Positions 17,573 to 27,297 of a stretch of DNA of 54,336 nt are shown here, piece after piece. Positions within the stretch are counted from its first letter, which is position 1, and the number at the start of each line of letters is the position of its first letter. The stretch is from Pseudomonadota bacterium (GTDB taxonomy: Bacteria > Myxococcota_A > UBA796 > GCA-2862545), in assembly GCA_947475315.1 (NCBI GenBank), contig CANJMY010000015.1, forward strand, positions 1 to 54,336, written 5' to 3'. The translations under genes and the position numbers were made by a program. Under the pieces are notes generated by a model, which searched no databases, was not told the origin of the DNA, and saw only the letters and a program-made list of their open reading frames with translations.

Positions 17573-18133
17573 GTGAAGCCGCCACCCTCCGCCCGCGCGC
17601 TGACGCTGCTGCCTGGCAGCGGCCTCTCCGACGACGAGATCGAGCTTGGATACGTCCAGGCCCTCTTCGGCGTGCGTGGAGAGGTGAAGCTGTTCCTGCA
17701 CAACTCGGACTCGGAGCTTCTGGTCCGGGGCCGGGCGGTGCTGTTTGTCGCGCCCGACGGCCGTCGGTTCGCGGGCAAGCTCTCGTCCCGGCCAGGCGCG
17801 GGCAAGCGCATCCTGGGCAAGATCGACGGCTATGAGGACCCTGAGCACGCGGCCGAGCTGATCGGCTGGCGCTTCGGCATCCCCAAGTCGGACCTGCCGC
17901 GCTTGGCCGAGGGCGAGTTCTACGTCTCGCAGATCGAAGGCGCGGACGTGATCATCGCCGGTGAGGTTGTGGGCAAGCTGGTGACCGTGCAGTCCACCTC
18001 CGGCCCCGACGTGCTGGTGATCAAGGCGGGCGCGGACACCATGTTCGTCCCGTGCACCCCCGACCAGGTGATCCGGGTCGACACCGCGCTCCGCGTGGTG
18101 GAGCTGGTGCCGGGCGCGCTCGAGGAGCTCTGA
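17573..18133 (+). CDS. rimM: Ribosome maturation factor RimM
   Basis: 186 residues from GTG 17573 with GGGGGCG just upstream; the longer frame overlapping khpA is not used. The N-terminal RimM barrel starts at ELGYVQALFGVRGEVKLFLHNSD. The C-terminal PRC-barrel starts at about residue 110 (EGEFYVSQIEGADVI) and ends VDTALRVVELVPG. RimM binds protein S19 and helps 16S 3' domain maturation in the 30S. It overlaps trmD by one base (TGATG). Confidence 0.94.
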   Translation: MKPPPSARALTLLPGSGLSDDEIELGYVQALFGVRGEVKLFLHNSDSELLVRGRAVLFVAPDGRRFAGKLSSRPGAGKRILGKIDGYEDPEHAAELIGWRFGIPKSDLPRLAEGEFYVSQIEGADVIIAGEVVGKLVTVQSTSGPDVLVIKAGADTMFVPCTPDQVIRVDTALRVVELVPGALEEL

Positions 18134-18870
18134 TGGCGTCGTTTGACGTCCTCACGCTGCACCCCGACATGCTGCGGGCCACGCTGCTGACCAGCGTGAT
18201 CGGCCGCGGGGTGGGGCAGGGGCACCTGCACATCGGCGTGCACGACATCCGCGAGTTCGGCCACGGCAAGCACCGCTCCGTGGACGACAGCCCCTACGGG
18301 GGCGGCGCGGGCATGGTGATGAAGGTGGACGTGGTGGCGGCCGCGCTGGACTCGGTCCGCAGGCCCGACAGCCACGTGATCCTGACGTCGCCGGCGGGGC
18401 GCACGTTCACCCAGGCCGACGCCGTGCGGTTGGCCGGGCTGCCGCACGTGGTCATCCTGTGCGGCCATTACGAGGGCGTGGACGCGCGCGTCGAGGGCCT
18501 GGTCGACGAGCTGCTGTCGATCGGCGACTTCGTCCTGACCGGCGGGGAGATCGCGGCGGCGGCGATGATCGACGCGGCGGCGCGGCTGGTCCCCGGCGTG
18601 CTCGGCAACGACGCCAGCTCCGGCGACGAGACCTTCCACGACGATCTGGTCGAATACCCGCAGTACACCCGCCCCCGCGAGTGGAACGGGGAGTCCGTCC
18701 CGGACGTGCTGCTCTCGGGAAACCACGCCCGCGTGGACGTGTGGCGCAAGGCCGTGGCGCGCCGTCGTACCGCCGCCATGCGCCCGGACCTGTGGGTCAA
18801 GCACTGCGAACGCCACGGCATGAGCCCAGACGTGTCGGTCGCCATTGACGACCCCGAGCAGGACGGATAA
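18133..18870 (+). CDS. trmD: tRNA (guanine-N1-)-methyltransferase TrmD
   Basis: 245 residues, normal length. It methylates G37 at N1 next to the anticodon, using S-adenosylmethionine. Trefoil-knot SPOUT motifs are present: [37 protein letters not shown] and EYPQYTRP. The start is fixed by the one-base overlap with rimM. Confidence 0.97.
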   Translation: MASFDVLTLHPDMLRATLLTSVIGRGVGQGHLHIGVHDIREFGHGKHRSVDDSPYGGGAGMVMKVDVVAAALDSVRRPDSHVILTSPAGRTFTQADAVRLAGLPHVVILCGHYEGVDARVEGLVDELLSIGDFVLTGGEIAAAAMIDAAARLVPGVLGNDASSGDETFHDDLVEYPQYTRPREWNGESVPDVLLSGNHARVDVWRKAVARRRTAAMRPDLWVKHCERHGMSPDVSVAIDDPEQDG

Positions 18871-18953
18871 GCGGCGCCGGTTCACAGGTGGCTCGTCGTC
18901 CAACATCGCGGTTTGCGGTGTCGACGGTCCCCTCGCAGCCCTCCGGTGTTTTG

Positions 18954-19328
18954 ATGAACCTCCTCGAGCAGATCGAGTCCGAGACCCTGGCCGAGCGCAA
19001 GGCTCGCCGCCCCAACGTTGACGTTCGCCCTGGCGACACGGTCCGCGTCCACGTCCGCATCAAGGAAGGCGACAAGTCGCGCGTCCAGGTGTTCGAGGGC
19101 ACGGTGATCCGCATCCGTAACGGCGGCCCTCGCGCCACGTTCACGGTCCGCAAGATCTCGTCCGGCGTCGGCGTCGAGCGCATCTTCCCGGCCTCCTCGC
19201 CCATCGTCGAGAAGATCGAGGTCCTGGCCCGCCACAAGGTGCGTCGCGCCAAGCTGTACTTCCTGCGCGCGCTGCGCGGCAAGGCGGCTCGCCTCAAGCC
19301 CATCCGCGAGTTCAAGGCCATCAAGTAG
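18954..19328 (+). CDS. rplS: 50S ribosomal protein L19
   Basis: 124 residues from ATG 18954 ([10 protein letters not shown]), slightly longer than most L19. Family signature: [25 protein letters not shown] and the later [21 protein letters not shown]. It sits at the 30S-50S interface. The in-frame extension back to 18888 has no support. The ribosome site is weak, and a TTG at 18951 directly precedes the ATG. Confidence 0.97.
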   Translation: MNLLEQIESETLAERKARRPNVDVRPGDTVRVHVRIKEGDKSRVQVFEGTVIRIRNGGPRATFTVRKISSGVGVERIFPASSPIVEKIEVLARHKVRRAKLYFLRALRGKAARLKPIREFKAIK

Positions 19329-19343
19329 TCTTCGGACTACGTC

Positions 19344-19718
19344 GTGGACTCGGCGTCTGGGCGTGCAGCCTGGCTCCGTGGGCACGAAGCCGAAGAGCGG
19401 GTCGCCGAAGCGCTGTTGCGCTCCGGCGTAGACCTGCTCGCGCGCAATTGGCGTGGCGGTGGCGGCGAGCTGGACCTCGTCGTGCGTCGCGCCGGCAAGG
19501 TGCGCTTCGTCGAGGTCAAGGCCCGGACGGACGACACGATCGATCCGCTGGAGTCGATCGGCCCGGCCAAGCGCGGCAAGCTGATCTCGGCGGCGCGGGC
19601 TTGGCTGCTGGCGTTCGCGCCGGACGTGGACGAGGTGGCCTTCCTGGTCGCCGTGGTGGACTGTCGGACCGAGCCGTGGTCGATCGCCTGGATCGACGAC
19701 GCCTTCGACGCGGGGTGA
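19344..19718 (+). CDS. yraN: YraN / UPF0102 nuclease-fold protein
   Basis: 124 residues starting at GTG. It has the UPF0102 restriction-endonuclease-like core: RGHEAEERVAEALL, ARNWRGGGGELDLVV and VRFVEVKAR, i.e. the E-D-ExK pattern (Glu/Asp in GELDLV and VEVK). Family function is unclear; a Holliday-junction resolvase-like fold is proposed. It lies between rplS and rsmI, a common arrangement. Confidence 0.9.
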   Translation: MDSASGRAAWLRGHEAEERVAEALLRSGVDLLARNWRGGGGELDLVVRRAGKVRFVEVKARTDDTIDPLESIGPAKRGKLISAARAWLLAFAPDVDEVAFLVAVVDCRTEPWSIAWIDDAFDAG

Positions 19719-19722
19719 GCAC

Positions 19723-20514
19723 ATGACGCTGTACGTGGTGGCCACGCCGATCGGCACGCTGGGCGACCTGTCGCCCCGCGCCCGCGAGATCCTGGGCCGG
19801 GTGGCGGTGATCGCCGCCGAAGACACCCGTATGACCCGCAAGCTGCTGACGGCGGTGGGCGTGCCTGCGCCGCACCTGGTCGCCCTGCACGCCCACAACG
19901 AGTCCGAGGCGGCGGGCGCGCTGGTGGACCGCGCGCTGCGCGAGGAGATCGCGCTGGTCAGCGACGCCGGCACCCCCGGCATCTCCGACCCGGGCCGCGA
20001 GCTGGTGGCGATGGCTCTGGCCGCGGGTGTGGAGGTGCGCAGCGTGCCCGGCCCCAGCGCGCTCGCCTCCGCGCTCGCCGCGTCCGGCTTCCCGGCGGCG
20101 CCCGCCACCTTCATCGGCTTCGCGCCGCTCAAGGGCCGCGACGGTTTCGCCGAGGACGTGCTCGGTCGCTCCGAGACCGTGGTGATCTATGAGGCGCCGA
20201 CGCGCCTGGTCGACCTGGTCGAGCGCCTGGCGGCGCTGTCGCCCGACCGTGAGGCGGCCATGTGCCGCGAGATCTCCAAGAAGTTCGAGGAGATCCGCCG
20301 CGCCCCGCTGTCCGAGCTGTCGGAGCGGCTGGCCAAGCGCGAGCTGCTCGGCGAGTGCGTGCTGGTCGTCGGCCCCGGCGAACCGTGGAGCCGACCGTCG
20401 ATCGAGGTCGCGGAGGACGCGTCGCTCGGGGACTTGGCGGCGGCGATCGGCGCACGGCTGGGGATCCCCAAGCGGGAGGCGTATCAGCGGCTGCTCGCGT
20501 GGAAGAACGAGTAG
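19723..20514 (+). CDS. rsmI: 16S rRNA 2'-O-ribose C1402 methyltransferase RsmI
   Basis: 263 residues. The tetrapyrrole-methylase fold is marked by VATPIGTLGDLS, AAEDTRMTRKLL, VSDAGTPGISDPG and the loop VPGPSALASALAASG. It modifies C1402 in the decoding centre together with RsmH. Its start is 4 bases after yraN, so it is probably co-transcribed. The C-terminal tail with AAAIGARLGIPKREAYQRLL matches the small helical domain of the family. Confidence 0.96.
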   Translation: MTLYVVATPIGTLGDLSPRAREILGRVAVIAAEDTRMTRKLLTAVGVPAPHLVALHAHNESEAAGALVDRALREEIALVSDAGTPGISDPGRELVAMALAAGVEVRSVPGPSALASALAASGFPAAPATFIGFAPLKGRDGFAEDVLGRSETVVIYEAPTRLVDLVERLAALSPDREAAMCREISKKFEEIRRAPLSELSERLAKRELLGECVLVVGPGEPWSRPSIEVAEDASLGDLAAAIGARLGIPKREAYQRLLAWKNE

Positions 20515-20678
20515 GGCGCGGGTGAGAGCCACGCTGCGTGCTGCTGGAGCGGGTGCTGGAGCGTGTGGCATCTCGACAGCCCACGGAGGCCCTCCCGTGA
20601 GGTCCAACGGCACAGTTCTGCGCTTGGCCGCGACTTCCTGGTCCGCGGGTGAGGTAGAGTAGACGCAAGAGGACCGAC

Positions 20679-21518
20679 ATGCGTGTTTGCCTGTGGCTGA
20701 GTCTGATGTGTGTGGGCTGCGCGGGCCCAGGCGAGGACGCGTCGAACAGCGACGCGCCGTCGACCGAGGTCTACGTGATCCGCACGATCACCATCGGTCG
20801 CGTCGAGGACGGCGTGTCGGAGGGCTTTGATCTGGACCACGTCTCCACGGCGCGGGGAGACCCCACGGGGTGTGGTCAGACCGACTGGGTCGACCCGAGC
20901 GGGCAGACCGGGATCGACAACGCGATGGGCTCGATCATGCCCTTGCTTGACGGGACGGAGGCGGCGGTCGCGGGCACCTTGCTGCAGGGCGCCGTGGACT
21001 CGGGCGAGCTGCTGCTGCTGCTCGAGGTCAGCCACGACGCCGACGGTCCTGCGTTCCGCATGCTGCGCGGCAACAGCGAGGCGCTCCTGGGCACGAACGG
21101 GCTGCTGCTGCCGTACCAGACCTTCGACCTGGACCCGGACGTCTCGGGCGGCGACCCGGTGGCGGCCTCGTCGGACGCCGACGGCAACATGGTCGCGACC
21201 GACTTCGCGTTCCAGCTCCCGCTGGAGATCCTGCGCGCCAAGCTCTCGTTCTCGTTCAACTCCACCGCCATGCGTATGGGACCGGACGAGGGGGGCGTGC
21301 GCAGCGGCGTGGTCGGCGGCGGCGCGCCCTGGGAGCCGATCGTGGCCGAGCTGAACACGACGCCCATCGACGACAGCGTGAAGGCGATCCTCAGCACCGT
21401 CGTCGCGCAGAAGGCGGACCTGGACCCCGACGAGCAGGGCGTGTGCCGCTCGATGAGCGCGGTCTTCACCTTCGACGCGGTGCCTGCGTTCGTCTACCCG
21501 GACGCCGCGGGCGGCTAG
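20679..21518 (+). CDS. Lipoprotein of unknown function
   Basis: 279 residues, lipobox VGC (Cys14), with AGAGG 9 bases before the ATG. I do not recognise a family. After a short Ser/Asp/Ala linker it has ordered alternating strands, one conserved-looking block DNAMGSIMPLL, and two paired Cys regions (GCGQTD and GVCRSM). The pattern DNA.G..LP is seen in large groups of myxobacterial lipoproteins, but no activity is known to me. It is separated from rsmI by 164 bases with no clear terminator. Confidence 0.75.
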   Translation: MRVCLWLSLMCVGCAGPGEDASNSDAPSTEVYVIRTITIGRVEDGVSEGFDLDHVSTARGDPTGCGQTDWVDPSGQTGIDNAMGSIMPLLDGTEAAVAGTLLQGAVDSGELLLLLEVSHDADGPAFRMLRGNSEALLGTNGLLLPYQTFDLDPDVSGGDPVAASSDADGNMVATDFAFQLPLEILRAKLSFSFNSTAMRMGPDEGGVRSGVVGGGAPWEPIVAELNTTPIDDSVKAILSTVVAQKADLDPDEQGVCRSMSAVFTFDAVPAFVYPDAAGG

Positions 21519-21640
21519 CGCTGCGGACGTCGGCGATCAGACCGCGAGGCCCTCCCGCCGATCGTCGCCGCCTCACCTTGCCCCGCCCAGCGCACCGGCC
21601 AACCCGCCCCCGCCGCGCTACCTGCCCGCGAGGAGCGCCA

Positions 21641-22108
21641 ATGGACCCGATCGACGTGCGTGAGCCGCGCCTGTGGTGCGAGCGTGGCTGGACCGCCAAG
21701 GTGATCCCGAACGACGACGGCGACGGAGGCTGGGCGGTCGAGATGACGCGCGACGGCGACCCGGACCCGGCGCTGGTCGGCCCGTGGGTCATGGGTCGCG
21801 ACAAGAAGAACCCCAAGCCGCTCAACCCCAACGACTTCGCGACGCTGGTCAAGACCGCCACCGAGGTGCTCATGCGCCACGAGCAGCAGGCGCGTGCGGC
21901 GATGCACTCGCGGTTCGTGTACGCGCGCGACGACGGGCAGCGGGTGTGGGCGGACCTGGACCTGGTCCCCGACGAGGACGATCCCCACGCGATCCTGGCC
22001 TGCAGCGACGCTCGGACCGGCGAGCCGCTGCGCGCAGGCCGCGTGGCGGTGGGCTTCAAGATGAACGCGGTGACGGTCGAGGCGTTCCTGACGGGCGATC
22101 GGTCGTAG
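21641..22108 (+). CDS. Hypothetical cytoplasmic protein
   Basis: 155 residues from ATG 21641, with GAGGAG 9 bases upstream; the frame upstream is not used because it overlaps the lipoprotein gene in another frame. No signal peptide or membrane segment. It is acidic and soluble, with a long helix around FATLVKTATEVLMRHEQQARAAMH. No family recognised. Confidence 0.7.
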   Translation: MDPIDVREPRLWCERGWTAKVIPNDDGDGGWAVEMTRDGDPDPALVGPWVMGRDKKNPKPLNPNDFATLVKTATEVLMRHEQQARAAMHSRFVYARDDGQRVWADLDLVPDEDDPHAILACSDARTGEPLRAGRVAVGFKMNAVTVEAFLTGDRS

Positions 22109-22136
22109 GCCGGGCGCCGATCCGATCGCCCGCGGA

Positions 22137-22640
22137 TCAGGGCCCGATCACCACCGTCGCCTGTACGTCGGCGATGGCGGTCGCGGCGATGGGGTGAACG
22201 GTGACCGTCCAGGAGTCGCCCGCCTCGGTGAGCGCGTTGGCGACGGTGCTCCCGAACACGGGCACGGGGGCGGGGCCAGACCACACGATCAGCAAGCCCG
22301 CCATGCCGCCGATGCCGGGCGGGATGTTCACGACCGTGGCGACGAGATCGTCCAGCGTGGTCGGGTGCGCGGGCGCGATGGTGACGGCGAACGCGCTCAA
22401 GTCGGTGTCGAGGACGTCTGTGTCGGGAGGGAGGTCGGTTTCGCCGCCACCCTGCAGGTCGGTGTCGGCGGCGTCGGTGTCGGTCGCGCCCGAGTCCAGC
22501 GCGTCGGTGTCCCTGCGGTCCGTGTCCGCCGCGTCGGTGTCGCCGCGGTCCGTGTCTGCCGCGTCGTTCGTCGGGTCCTTCCCGGCGGCGCAGCCGGTGG
22601 TCGCGAGCAGGATCAGCCAGGGCCAGGTGCGGACAGACAT
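22137..22640 (-). CDS. DTD-linker lipoprotein
   Basis: 167 residues. The ATG at 22640 has GAGGTGA upstream. Lipobox TTGC (Cys17). An Asp-Thr-Asp-rich linker covers about residues 25-80. The rest (FAVTIAPAHPTTLDDLVATV and WTVTVHPI) is one Ig-like beta domain, similar to PKD or cadherin-like modules. Function unknown. It ends 28 bases from the convergent hypothetical gene and starts 133 bases from the divergent FG-GAP gene. Confidence 0.78.
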   Translation of the reverse strand: MSVRTWPWLILLATTGCAAGKDPTNDAADTDRGDTDAADTDRRDTDALDSGATDTDAADTDLQGGGETDLPPDTDVLDTDLSAFAVTIAPAHPTTLDDLVATVVNIPPGIGGMAGLLIVWSGPAPVPVFGSTVANALTEAGDSWTVTVHPIAATAIADVQATVVIGP

Positions 22641-22773
22641 CGACTCACCTCGTCGCGCGATGGGTAGCGCGGCGCATGCGAGGAAGGCGACGCCGCACGC
22701 GCGGGTCCTGCGCGCGTCGGCTAGCTTGGGTCGTCGAGCGGACCTGACTTCAACGCGCGTCGGCGAGGTGGCT

Positions 22774-24339
22774 GTGACCCGTGCGACGTGGTGGCTCCTG
22801 TTCGTGGCCGCGTGTGCGCCGTCCGCTCTGCCCACCACCGCGGACCGGCCCGGCCGCCCCGGCCTGCCGTTCCCCGGCGCGCTGCTCGCGTCGCGCCCCT
22901 CGGTGGCGCTCCAGGACCTGGACACCACGGCGTTCGGGTTGGACGTGGACGGCGGCGCGGACGTGGATGGGGATGGGCACCTGGACGTGATCGTCGGCGC
23001 ACCGGGAGGCAGCTACGATCTGGGCCGCGTGGAGGTCTACCGCGGAGACGGGGAGGGCGTGGACCCGACCGCGGCGCGGGTCGAGCAGGGTACAAACTCG
23101 TGCTTCGGACAAGAGGTCGCGATCGCGGGTGACCTCGACGGCGACGGGTTTGCGGACCTGCTGTGGAACGAGGCGTGCTCGAGGGGGAGCGCCGGTCTGG
23201 TGTTCGTGAAGCGCGGCGGACCCAATGTGTTCGACGGCGCCTTCGATCAGGAGCTGGTCGGGCCTGCGTTCCGAGGGTTCCGCGTGGACCCGGCCGGGGA
23301 CGTCAACGGGGACGGTCTCGCGGACGTCGTGTTGAGCGGGTCGGGAGAGGCCTACGAGGACGGGCGGCTGATGCTGCACCTGGGCACGCCATCCGGTCTG
23401 TCGGAGGCCGCGGCGGACGTGATCGGGCCGACGCTCCCGGGTCACGGCGTCGGGAACGTGGCGACGACCCTCGACCTGGACGGGGACGGCCACCAGGACC
23501 TGGTCGTGCAGGAGTTCCCGACGGACATGGCGGCGACCGTCACGCGCGTGGTCGCGTGGCGCGGGGGGCCGAGCGGCTACGAGGAAACGCCCTGGCAGGT
23601 GTGGGAGGGCTTGGTCGACGAGGGCTTCGGGACGCCGCTCGCTTCCGCCGGGGACGTGGACGCGGACGGCGACGACGAACTGCTGATCGGCGTCCCGTGG
23701 GACCGTCGGGGGCGCGGCGCGGTGGAGGTCTACCTGGGCAGCCCGGACGGCCCCTCCGCGGCGCCGGATCAGGTGCTGCTGGGTGACGTGCCAAAGGGCC
23801 TGTTCGGCGAGGCCCTGCTGGGGGCCGGGGACCTCAACGGCGACGGTTACGGCGACGTCCTGGTCCAGTCCTACCCGCAGCGCCGCGGATTGGAGCGCGT
23901 GTACGCGTTCGCCGGTGGGCCGGGCGGTGTGGAGCTCATGCCACGACAGGTGATCGCGGGGTCCAGCGTCAGCGACATGTTCGGGTTCGCGATGGCCCGC
24001 GCGGGCGACATGAACGGCGACGACCGCGCCGACGTGTGGATCAGCGCCTACAATGAGGAGCTCGACGACGACTACCCGGGTGAGGGGCGGGTGTACCTGT
24101 TCCACGGCGCCCTGGACGCGGACGGGGACGGTTCGCCGTCCGACGCGGACTGCGACGACGACGATCCCACGACGTTCCCGGGCGCCACCGACGTGCCCGG
24201 CGACGGTGTGGACCAGGACTGCGACGGCGAGGACGCGGCGACGCCCGGAGACACGGACGAGCCGGACTCGGGCGCGCACTCGGGCGGGCGCGACACGCAG
24301 GGCGGGGGCGGGGACAAGCCAACGAAGCGGACGCGCTGA
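22774..24339 (+). CDS. FG-GAP/integrin-alpha-like propeller lipoprotein with MopE-type motif
   Basis: 521 residues from GTG 22774 (GCGAGG upstream); GTG 22768 is equally in frame. Signal with lipobox VAAC (Cys13). Seven or so FG-GAP repeats from about 50 to 445, each with a calcium loop of the type D-x-D-G-D-G: DVDGDGHLDVIVG, DLDGDGFADLL, DVNGDGLADVVLSG, DLDGDGHQDLVV, DVDADGDDELLIG, DLNGDGYGDVLV and DMNGDDRADVWIS. After that comes DADGDG...DADCDDDD...PGDGVDQDCDGED, the Cys/Asp motif of MopE-like metal-binding repeats common in myxobacteria. Likely a calcium-dependent surface adhesin. Confidence 0.9.
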   Translation: MTRATWWLLFVAACAPSALPTTADRPGRPGLPFPGALLASRPSVALQDLDTTAFGLDVDGGADVDGDGHLDVIVGAPGGSYDLGRVEVYRGDGEGVDPTAARVEQGTNSCFGQEVAIAGDLDGDGFADLLWNEACSRGSAGLVFVKRGGPNVFDGAFDQELVGPAFRGFRVDPAGDVNGDGLADVVLSGSGEAYEDGRLMLHLGTPSGLSEAAADVIGPTLPGHGVGNVATTLDLDGDGHQDLVVQEFPTDMAATVTRVVAWRGGPSGYEETPWQVWEGLVDEGFGTPLASAGDVDADGDDELLIGVPWDRRGRGAVEVYLGSPDGPSAAPDQVLLGDVPKGLFGEALLGAGDLNGDGYGDVLVQSYPQRRGLERVYAFAGGPGGVELMPRQVIAGSSVSDMFGFAMARAGDMNGDDRADVWISAYNEELDDDYPGEGRVYLFHGALDADGDGSPSDADCDDDDPTTFPGATDVPGDGVDQDCDGEDAATPGDTDEPDSGAHSGGRDTQGGGGDKPTKRTR

Positions 24340-24430
24340 GTCTTGGGGGGCTTGAGCGTGGCCGCAGAACCGGATCGCGGGCGCGCTCGGGCTGCGGTAG
24401 GTCTCCAAACCCGTTCGGAGCACCCAGCCC

Positions 24431-25822
24431 GTGTTCGCCACGCCCTCCACCTTCGTGCTTGTCCCGCTGTTCGTCGTTGGCGGCGTCGTCGCCGCGCTCG
24501 TGCTGGCGCTGGCCACGCGCGGCGCTCGGGGGACGGTCGTCGCCCTGCTCGAACTCTACCGCCGCGCGCGCCTCGCCTGGCTCGGCCTGTCCGGTCGCAC
24601 CGAGGCCAGCGAGAGCGAGCGTCGCGTGGTGTCCGGCGAGGCGTGGGCCGAGTGGTGCGACACGCTTAAGGCCGCCGGCGCGACGATGACCGCCAGCGGC
24701 TGCCCCACCGACCCGTTTGATCAGGCCGAGGGCTACCGCTACCTGACCCGCCTCGTGCGGGCGTCGCTCGAGAATTACCTCGAGTGCAACGACCCTCACG
24801 CGCCGGTGCTGGTGTCGCTCGCCAACGGGATGCGCGACGCGCCGGTGAAGCTGGGCGCCGACAACCCGGACAACCTCTACCTCAACGCCAACCTGGACCC
24901 GCGCGAGACCTACCGCCTCGTCGGCCTGCGCGGGACGGTGAACTACCTGGGCCTGGGCATCCAGGAGGGGACCTATGGCGGGCCGGGCGGGCTGCGTACG
25001 GTCGCGTACAAGGAGGCCGGGTCGGACGAGTTCGACATCGGCGCCGACGGCGCGATGGAGCTCGTGTTGAGCGCCGAGCCCCCCGCGGGCGGCGACACGC
25101 GCAACTGGCTGAGTTTGCCCGGAGGGGACGCCACCCGCGCGATGCTCATCGTGCGGCAGACCTTCCGCGATCGTGCGACCGAGACGCCCGCGACCCTGCG
25201 CATCGAGCGCACGAGCGGCCCGCACCGTCCGTCGGCGCTCACCGCCGCGCAGCTGGAGGACGCGCTGCGCACGTCGGGCATGTTCGTGGCCGGCGCGAGC
25301 ATGATGTTCGCGCGCTGGGCGAAGGGCTTTCAGGCGCACACCAACCTGCTGCCGCTGTTCGACCAGCCGACGTCAGACGCCGCGGGAGGCGACCCGAAGA
25401 TCCGCTACTACCACTCGTACTGGAAGCTCGGGCCGGACGAGGCGCTGGTGATCACGGTCACGCCGCCGCCCTGCCAGCACTGGAACTTCCAGCTGAACAA
25501 TCACTGGATGGAGAGCCTGGACTACCGCTACTTCCAGGTGCACGTGAACATCGAGTCGGCGCACGTCGACGCGGCCGATGGTTCGGTCCGCGTGGTTGTG
25601 GCGCACCGCGACCCGCGCGACTGGATCCCCGCGGGGATCGCGTACGACTGGATCGACACCTGCGCGCACAACCAAGGGCAGATGCTGTGGCGCTGGGTGC
25701 GCGTGGCGCCGGAGTGGGACACGGCGAGCGGGCGGCTGCCGGAGCCGCGCTGCCGGGTGGTGAAGTTCGCGGAGCTGGGCGCGACGTTGGGCGAGGCGCG
25801 CGCCGCGTTGGCTGCGCGCTGA
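24431..25822 (+). CDS. DUF1214-domain protein with N-terminal membrane anchor
   Basis: 463 residues from GTG 24431. A hydrophobic segment at about 8-30 is a membrane anchor or uncleaved signal. The C-terminal half has the DUF1214 pattern: RYYHSYWKLGPDEALVITVTPPPCQHWNFQLNNHWMES followed by DWIDTCAHNQGQMLWRW. DUF1214 proteins often pair with DUF1254 domains, but only the former is evident here. Biochemical role not known. 91 bases separate it from the FG-GAP gene. Confidence 0.78.
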   Translation: MFATPSTFVLVPLFVVGGVVAALVLALATRGARGTVVALLELYRRARLAWLGLSGRTEASESERRVVSGEAWAEWCDTLKAAGATMTASGCPTDPFDQAEGYRYLTRLVRASLENYLECNDPHAPVLVSLANGMRDAPVKLGADNPDNLYLNANLDPRETYRLVGLRGTVNYLGLGIQEGTYGGPGGLRTVAYKEAGSDEFDIGADGAMELVLSAEPPAGGDTRNWLSLPGGDATRAMLIVRQTFRDRATETPATLRIERTSGPHRPSALTAAQLEDALRTSGMFVAGASMMFARWAKGFQAHTNLLPLFDQPTSDAAGGDPKIRYYHSYWKLGPDEALVITVTPPPCQHWNFQLNNHWMESLDYRYFQVHVNIESAHVDAADGSVRVVVAHRDPRDWIPAGIAYDWIDTCAHNQGQMLWRWVRVAPEWDTASGRLPEPRCRVVKFAELGATLGEARAALAAR

Positions 25823-25910
25823 ACGACCCGCGGGGAGTCGTCAGGTGCGCCTGCGACCATGTCCGTGGCGCTCGACGCCGACCAGGCGCTGTGGCACGGC
25901 GTCGCCCCGC

Positions 25911-26864
25911 TCAGCGACCCGCCGCTTCGTCCTCTGCCGGCGGCGTGGGCAGCTCCACCGTCTCGCGCCCGCGCCCGCGGAGGATCTCCAGGATGGTCTT
26001 CGAGCCCTCGTGCCGCACCTCCAGCGTTCCGCCGCCTGGCAAGTGACGCGGACCCTCGACCACGGGCGCGGGGTGTGGTGTGAGCAGCCCCATTAGGCGG
26101 CGCATCGACGCCCCCTCGAGCGCGGTCACGAACCCGCTGTCCGAAAGGTTCCGCATCGTCAGGCTCAGCGCGCCGACCTCATCCGCGAGGGCCAGCTGCT
26201 CCGCTTGCCGCGAGCTCACCAGGAAGGTCACGGACGGCGCTTGCCGCCCGCGCGCCGCCGCGTCCTCGGTCGACTCGCCCTGCGCGCGCGAGTTCACGCC
26301 GAGCACAAACACCGCCTGCAAGATCGTCTCCGTGCGGGGCTCGCCGAGCTTGTCCTCGAACGTGGACAGCACGTCGACGAACGTGCCCGGCTCCAGCAGC
26401 CCCGACACCGCGTCTGCGTCGCGCAGGTTGAGCGACACCGCGACCATGCCGCGCGGGATCACCGCGTTCAGGCCGATGCCCGCGCCGCCATCCGCCAGCC
26501 GCTCGGGTCGGATGATCTCGTTGGCCAGGATGCGCTCGCGCGGCACCTGACCGACCAAGCCCTCGGTCGCGGCGAACACGCGAGCAGGCGCCAGGTCGCC
26601 GGACTGCGCGTCGGCGACGGTCGGCAGGTAGGAGACCGGCACCTTGGCGACGTACACGTCCGCCGGCGTCAGCGCGACGCCCTGGTAGAGCGTGCGCGAC
26701 GCGGTCACCACGTCGACGGTCTCTACGGGATGGACAGCGTGGTGCGGGTCGCCGCCCGCGATCAGACCGAGCACGCCTCGGCTGGCCACCAGGCCCACCG
26801 CGAGCGTTGCCACCATGAACCCCGCCGCCGTCCGTTGGCTCGCGGCCCGCTTCGAAGAGACCAT
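25911..26864 (-). CDS. cpaB: CpaB-like Flp pilus assembly protein (SAF domain)
   Basis: 317 residues from ATG 26864 with AGGAGGG upstream. One N-terminal membrane segment (about 13-33), then the SAF domain (VVTASRTLYQGVALTPADVYVAKVPVSYLP) and the RcpC/CpaB core with VIPRGMVAVSLNLRDADAVSGLLEPGTFVDVL and SRQAEQLALADEVGALSLTMR. CpaB works in the periplasm with the CpaC secretin in tight-adherence pili. No other cpa/tad gene is nearby, so this is either an orphan or part of a dispersed system. Confidence 0.88.
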   Translation of the reverse strand: MVSSKRAASQRTAAGFMVATLAVGLVASRGVLGLIAGGDPHHAVHPVETVDVVTASRTLYQGVALTPADVYVAKVPVSYLPTVADAQSGDLAPARVFAATEGLVGQVPRERILANEIIRPERLADGGAGIGLNAVIPRGMVAVSLNLRDADAVSGLLEPGTFVDVLSTFEDKLGEPRTETILQAVFVLGVNSRAQGESTEDAAARGRQAPSVTFLVSSRQAEQLALADEVGALSLTMRNLSDSGFVTALEGASMRRLMGLLTPHPAPVVEGPRHLPGGGTLEVRHEGSKTILEILRGRGRETVELPTPPAEDEAAGR

Positions 26865-27297
26865 GCACCCTCCTGCGCGTCGCGGCCGCGGGGATCGCGG
26901 GCGACGCGGTGCAGGGTAGGCGGGCGTGATCACAGGCCGCGCGGAGAAAGCGTCGTTGCAGGAGAGGGTAGGACGGGAGGTGTCGTCCGCGACGGCGCGG
27001 AGTGGGGACGCGCGGCGTGCGTACGAAATGGGAATTGCGGAGCGAACGGACGGGCGCGGCGAGGGCGCAGCGGCTTCGAGGCGCGCGAAGCCCGCGAAGG
27101 CCGCGAGGCGCGCGAAGACCGCGAGGCGCGCGAAGACCGCGAGGCGCGCGAGGCCCGCGAAGACCGCGAGGCGCGCGAAGCCCGTGCAGCCCGTGCAGCC
27201 CGTGCAGCCCGCGAGGGAGGAGAGGCGCGCCGACGTGGCCGACACGCCCGCGCGGATTCGCGCTGCCTGCCGCTGATCTCGAGGGGGCGCTCTCGGT
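26865..27297. other. Gap with GC-rich simple repeat
   Basis: 433 bases between two minus-strand genes. The central part is a 9/18-bp tandem repeat (listed separately). The rest shows nothing recognisable. One plus-strand frame would encode a 116-residue Ala/Arg/Lys-rich histone-H1-like polypeptide, but all three frames are open through the repeat, so coding is not supported. Confidence 0.5.
27071..27210. repeat. 9/18-bp simple tandem repeat
   Basis: Units of the type cgcgaggcg and cgcgaagac alternate to about 27180. Three exact copies of cccgtgcag follow at 27181-27207. A 9-bp period keeps all frames open. Confidence 0.7.

Noticed and set aside
26926-27276. 116-codon frame coding an Ala/Arg/Lys-rich, histone-H1-like peptide
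   Set aside because: All frames are open through a 9-bp-period repeat; no ribosome site; composition follows from the repeat.
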